A stretch of 64,000 nucleotides of DNA from NCBI GenBank assembly GCA_003254905.1, contig QANU01031477.1, positions 888,613 through 952,612 of the forward strand, read 5' to 3'. Below the pieces are notes generated by a model. The model saw only the letters and a list, made by a program, of their open reading frames with translations, was not told the origin of the DNA and ran no database searches. A program made the translations under genes and the position numbers. Source of the stretch: Nissolia schottii. Lineage: Eukaryota; Streptophyta; Magnoliopsida; Fabales; Fabaceae. Positions 61,279 through 64,000 of this stretch are shown here, piece by piece; the stretch's first letter is position 1; every line of letters begins with the position of its first letter.

Positions 61279-63299
61279 GGAGAAGTAAGTTCAAATCCAT
61301 CTAAGAACCAACGCTTGTCGAGTTTTTTTTTTCCGTTGAGGTGGTTTTTTGAAAGTAGAAGAGAAAGTTTTGAGGGTTCTCTCTATTCTATGGGTCTCGG
61401 GTGAAGAAGGAGAGAGAAAAAAGTGGTTGAAGAAGAGAAGTGAAAGAGGGAAAAGGAGAAAAGCAAAGACATACTGTGGGGGAGTGCGACTGGTAAACGC
61501 CGTTGAACTGGAAAGTGGAAATTGGAAAGAGAAAACGCGGTGCCACCGTGGACACTCCCATGTTCCAGTAGATTTTTCTTTCTTTTTCTAATTTTCAATA
61601 TTTGTCTCAGCGGATTTTGCATTTATTTATTTTTCGCTTTCAATTCATGCACACAATAGGGGGTGAAACCGTACGCGTTGTATATTAGCCCGTGTGCTTG
61701 GAATCAGACTTCAATCTGACAATCGGGGGTTTCAAGTGCTAAGCCGATTCATATATCGTCAAGAAGTGATGAGCAGATTTAAATATCGTCAAGTGGTGAG
61801 CCAATTCTAGGTCGACTATTTAGCGGTCTTATTAGCTATATACATCAAGTTTTTTTATATTAGATATGTCAACTTAATGCTGATATTTTTAAAATATCAC
61901 AGCTATAGGAAAAGTGTTTGACGTGTTGCCAGTAATTAGAAATTATCACTCGAGTTTTTTAAATAATTTAACTGCATAACTATAATATTGGCGATGATAT
62001 GTGGTGACTAAATATTAGGCGATATAAAAATCAACAATAAAATAAATTTAAAGTTGAATAGATGAATATGTCATGTTTGATTACTGGATACACTAAACAT
62101 GATATAATTATGAGCATATTCAATAGAGAGAAAACTGGATAACGCTAGTAGAAAAAGAATATGGTAAAATCTCATTTTTTTTTTATAATTTGGTTATGCG
62201 TAGAGAATATAAAAGCCCTAATACAAAAAGTAGGCTGGTTATACCTAGCAGTGAATAAGTTATCAGAAATCATACAGCAATAACTTAGCCACAATTGAAA
62301 AGTGCGGGCAAATGTGTCCATTTCAAAAGTATGATGGCTCACACATGCATATATTTCTCCTACACATCTTTGTTTCAAAGGCCAGGGTTGCGCTCTTCCT
62401 TTCCCCTCCCTCCATCGCCGGCCCTACCATCACCGTCAGCCTCAAGGTTGCGATATGAGAACCACTGCCCAAAAACTTTACCACCGTTGAGCATTGCCTC
62501 TATCACACCTCTACCTACCAATAACTATCCCTTCATTATGATGGGAAAGACGTGCACATGCAAAAAAAAAAAATCACAATAATACAATGAAAATAACAAC
62601 TTTTTTCTGCTTAAATTGAACTTACAAAAAACATAATATATAACAAATAATATATCTAATAGTGCGAAAATTAGATGCGCAAAATAGAGAACATACATCA
62701 ATTTTTACTGTGAAAAATCCCTAATGAGCGGAATAAATATCAATGAGTACAACAAAATAGTTCTATAAAAAGAATTTTAAAGGTGAAAGTTTATTCACTA
62801 TTAAAGGAGTAAAATAAATATTATAGCAACACGCTCAAAAGGCCTACACAGGATAAAATTAGTACAACCAAATACGAGATAAAAATATTTTGAAGTTACC
62901 AAATGAACACCCACAATTTATGAAACAAGCAACTAAGGCAGAGTTAAAAACAAAGCACTAAATATTATTTCACAGATACCAAAATGAGCCAAAAATATCT
63001 CAAAAAAACAAACTGACGGCATTATTGTACGTGATATTGTTAAATGGTGTGCATGTTGTTTCGGTGTTATAGACATCGTTCCTCTTTTTTTTTTTCTTTA
63101 GGTTGGTTGCCCGGTATCCAAGGCCTAGCCTTGACTAATCCGGGTCGACTTAGGTCGCGCACTTGGCTATGGCGGGTAAGTCTCCCAGCGGGAATAATAG
63201 ATAAAATAATAAATAAGTGTTGGACAACAAACTTTCTCACCAAATCAAGTGAGAACAATTGCCAAGCAAATAATAAATTGACAAGCTTCAAATTTCTAT
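61279..63299. other. Upstream of the MEKK1-like gene, no gene seen
   Basis: The first 300 bp are purine-rich on the plus strand and likely hold the kinase leader and promoter. The rest is AT-rich. A GC-richer block at about 63105-63200 (GGTTGGTTGCCCGGTATCC, GGGTCGACTTAGGTCGCG) follows a T tract at 63083-63095 and looks like part of a dispersed repeat, which I cannot name. Confidence 0.45.
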
Positions 63300-63865
63300 T
63301 GCAATAAACTCTCAGTCATTATGTCTGAACCATTATCATATGTGTGAATCTTTTCAAGTTTCATCACCTTAGAATCTAGAACATCACGTATCCAATGATA
63401 CTGAACATCAATATGCTTAGATCTACCATGGAAAGTGGAATTATTGTTAAGATGTATAGCACTATAGTTATCTCAAAATAAAATATACATCTGTTAAGTA
63501 AAACTAAGTTCTTACACAAATTTCTTCATCCAAAGCAACTCTTTGCAAGCTTTAGTAATAGCAATGAACTCAGCCTCAGTTATGGATAATGCAACACGTT
63601 TTTGCAACTTAGACTGTTAAGCCACAACTCACCCTACAAAGGTGAACAAATAACCAGGAGTAGACTTCATGGAATCAACATTCTCTGCCATGTCTGAATC
63701 AATATAACCACAAAGAACATGTTTATCAATCCCAAAACAAAGCTTCAAATTGGAAGTGTCATAGAGGATTCTCAAAATCCACTTCACAACTTTCCAATGC
63801 TCGATACAAGAATTGGAAAGAAAACGACTGACAACACCAATCGCATGGGTTAGTACAGTCTAACG
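63300..63865 (-). pseudogene. Copia RNase H fragment, degenerate
   Basis: Read on the minus strand, the sequence gives SDMAENVDSMKSTPGY, ALSITEAEFIAITKACKE, LLWMKKF and GRSKHIDVQYHWIR, the RNase H end of Ty1/copia polyproteins. In-frame stops (for example between FVG and VVA, and in the QMYILF segment) show that it is dead. Homology begins abruptly near 63865; no LTR is visible within the window. Confidence 0.85.
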
Positions 63866-64000
63866 TATTAGTTTAGACGCATCAATCAGCCTCCACTAAC
63901 AAGAACAATGGTGGCAGAGGCCCAGGATCGAGCCAGGGCACCGGAGGCATCCCGCGCCTCTATTCCTTAACTCATCAGAATGAGTAGCTAACGAACTCCG
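63866..64000. other. Window edge, unassigned
   Basis: GC-richer sequence (GCACCGGAGGCATCCCGCGCC) adjoins the copia fragment. It does not continue the copia reading frame, and I cannot assign it. Confidence 0.4.

Overview
This is a plant nuclear window, almost certainly from a legume. Nitrate reductase and MEKK1-type kinase genes are split by AT-rich introns with GT..AG borders, the intergenic DNA is AT-rich, and the repeat fraction (Sirevirus-like copia element, Mutator, hAT and Tourist elements, Au-type SINE) fits a dicot genome. The nitrate reductase resembles soybean-type proteins, so a Glycine-like (phaseoloid) source is my best inference, but the species is not proven.

Five host genes can be supported. 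On the minus strand: a nuclear gene for plastid ribosomal protein S13 (17.4-18.1 kb, 3 exons), a complete NADH-nitrate reductase (22.1-27.1 kb, 4 exons, about 910 aa), a DUF1644 zinc-finger protein (50.2-51.2 kb, with a probable long 5'UTR intron reaching 53.8 kb), and a MAPKKK of the Arabidopsis MEKK1 type (56.2-61.2 kb, 8 coding exons, about 586 aa). On the plus strand: a small basic protein of unknown function (47.1-47.9 kb, 3 exons, about 187 aa). They form no operon or obvious pathway.

The rest is mostly mobile DNA and its remains. At 0.2-3.3 kb there are two decayed copies of the end of a MEI2/TERMINAL EAR1-like gene and a large inverted repeat. At 4.7 kb lies a Tourist-like MITE. From 6835 to 16400 there is a structurally complete LTR retrotransposon (LTRs about 1.8 kb, 5-bp target duplication, Met-tRNA-type primer site, repeated polypurine tracts) that carries only a gag gene and no pol. 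At 32.8-34.0 kb there are two non-autonomous hAT-like elements. From 34544 to 41118 there is a complete Mutator-like element with long inverted repeats, a perfect 9-bp target duplication, a decayed MURA-type transposase gene and a second decayed gene encoding a plant mobile domain (PMD) protein. Its inverted repeats carry an array of 21-bp palindromes and it holds a telomere-like minisatellite; this is the most unusual object in the window. Two tRNA-derived SINEs (45.5 and 51.6 kb), another hAT-like element (48.3 kb), a Tourist-like element (52.4 kb) and a degenerate copia RNase H fragment at the right edge complete the picture.

The long gaps (18.1-22.1, 27.3-32.8, 41.1-47.1, 61.3-63.3 kb) are AT-rich and show no gene I can support. 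Exon borders were read by eye from GT/AG sites and reading-frame continuity; no alignment or database search was run.
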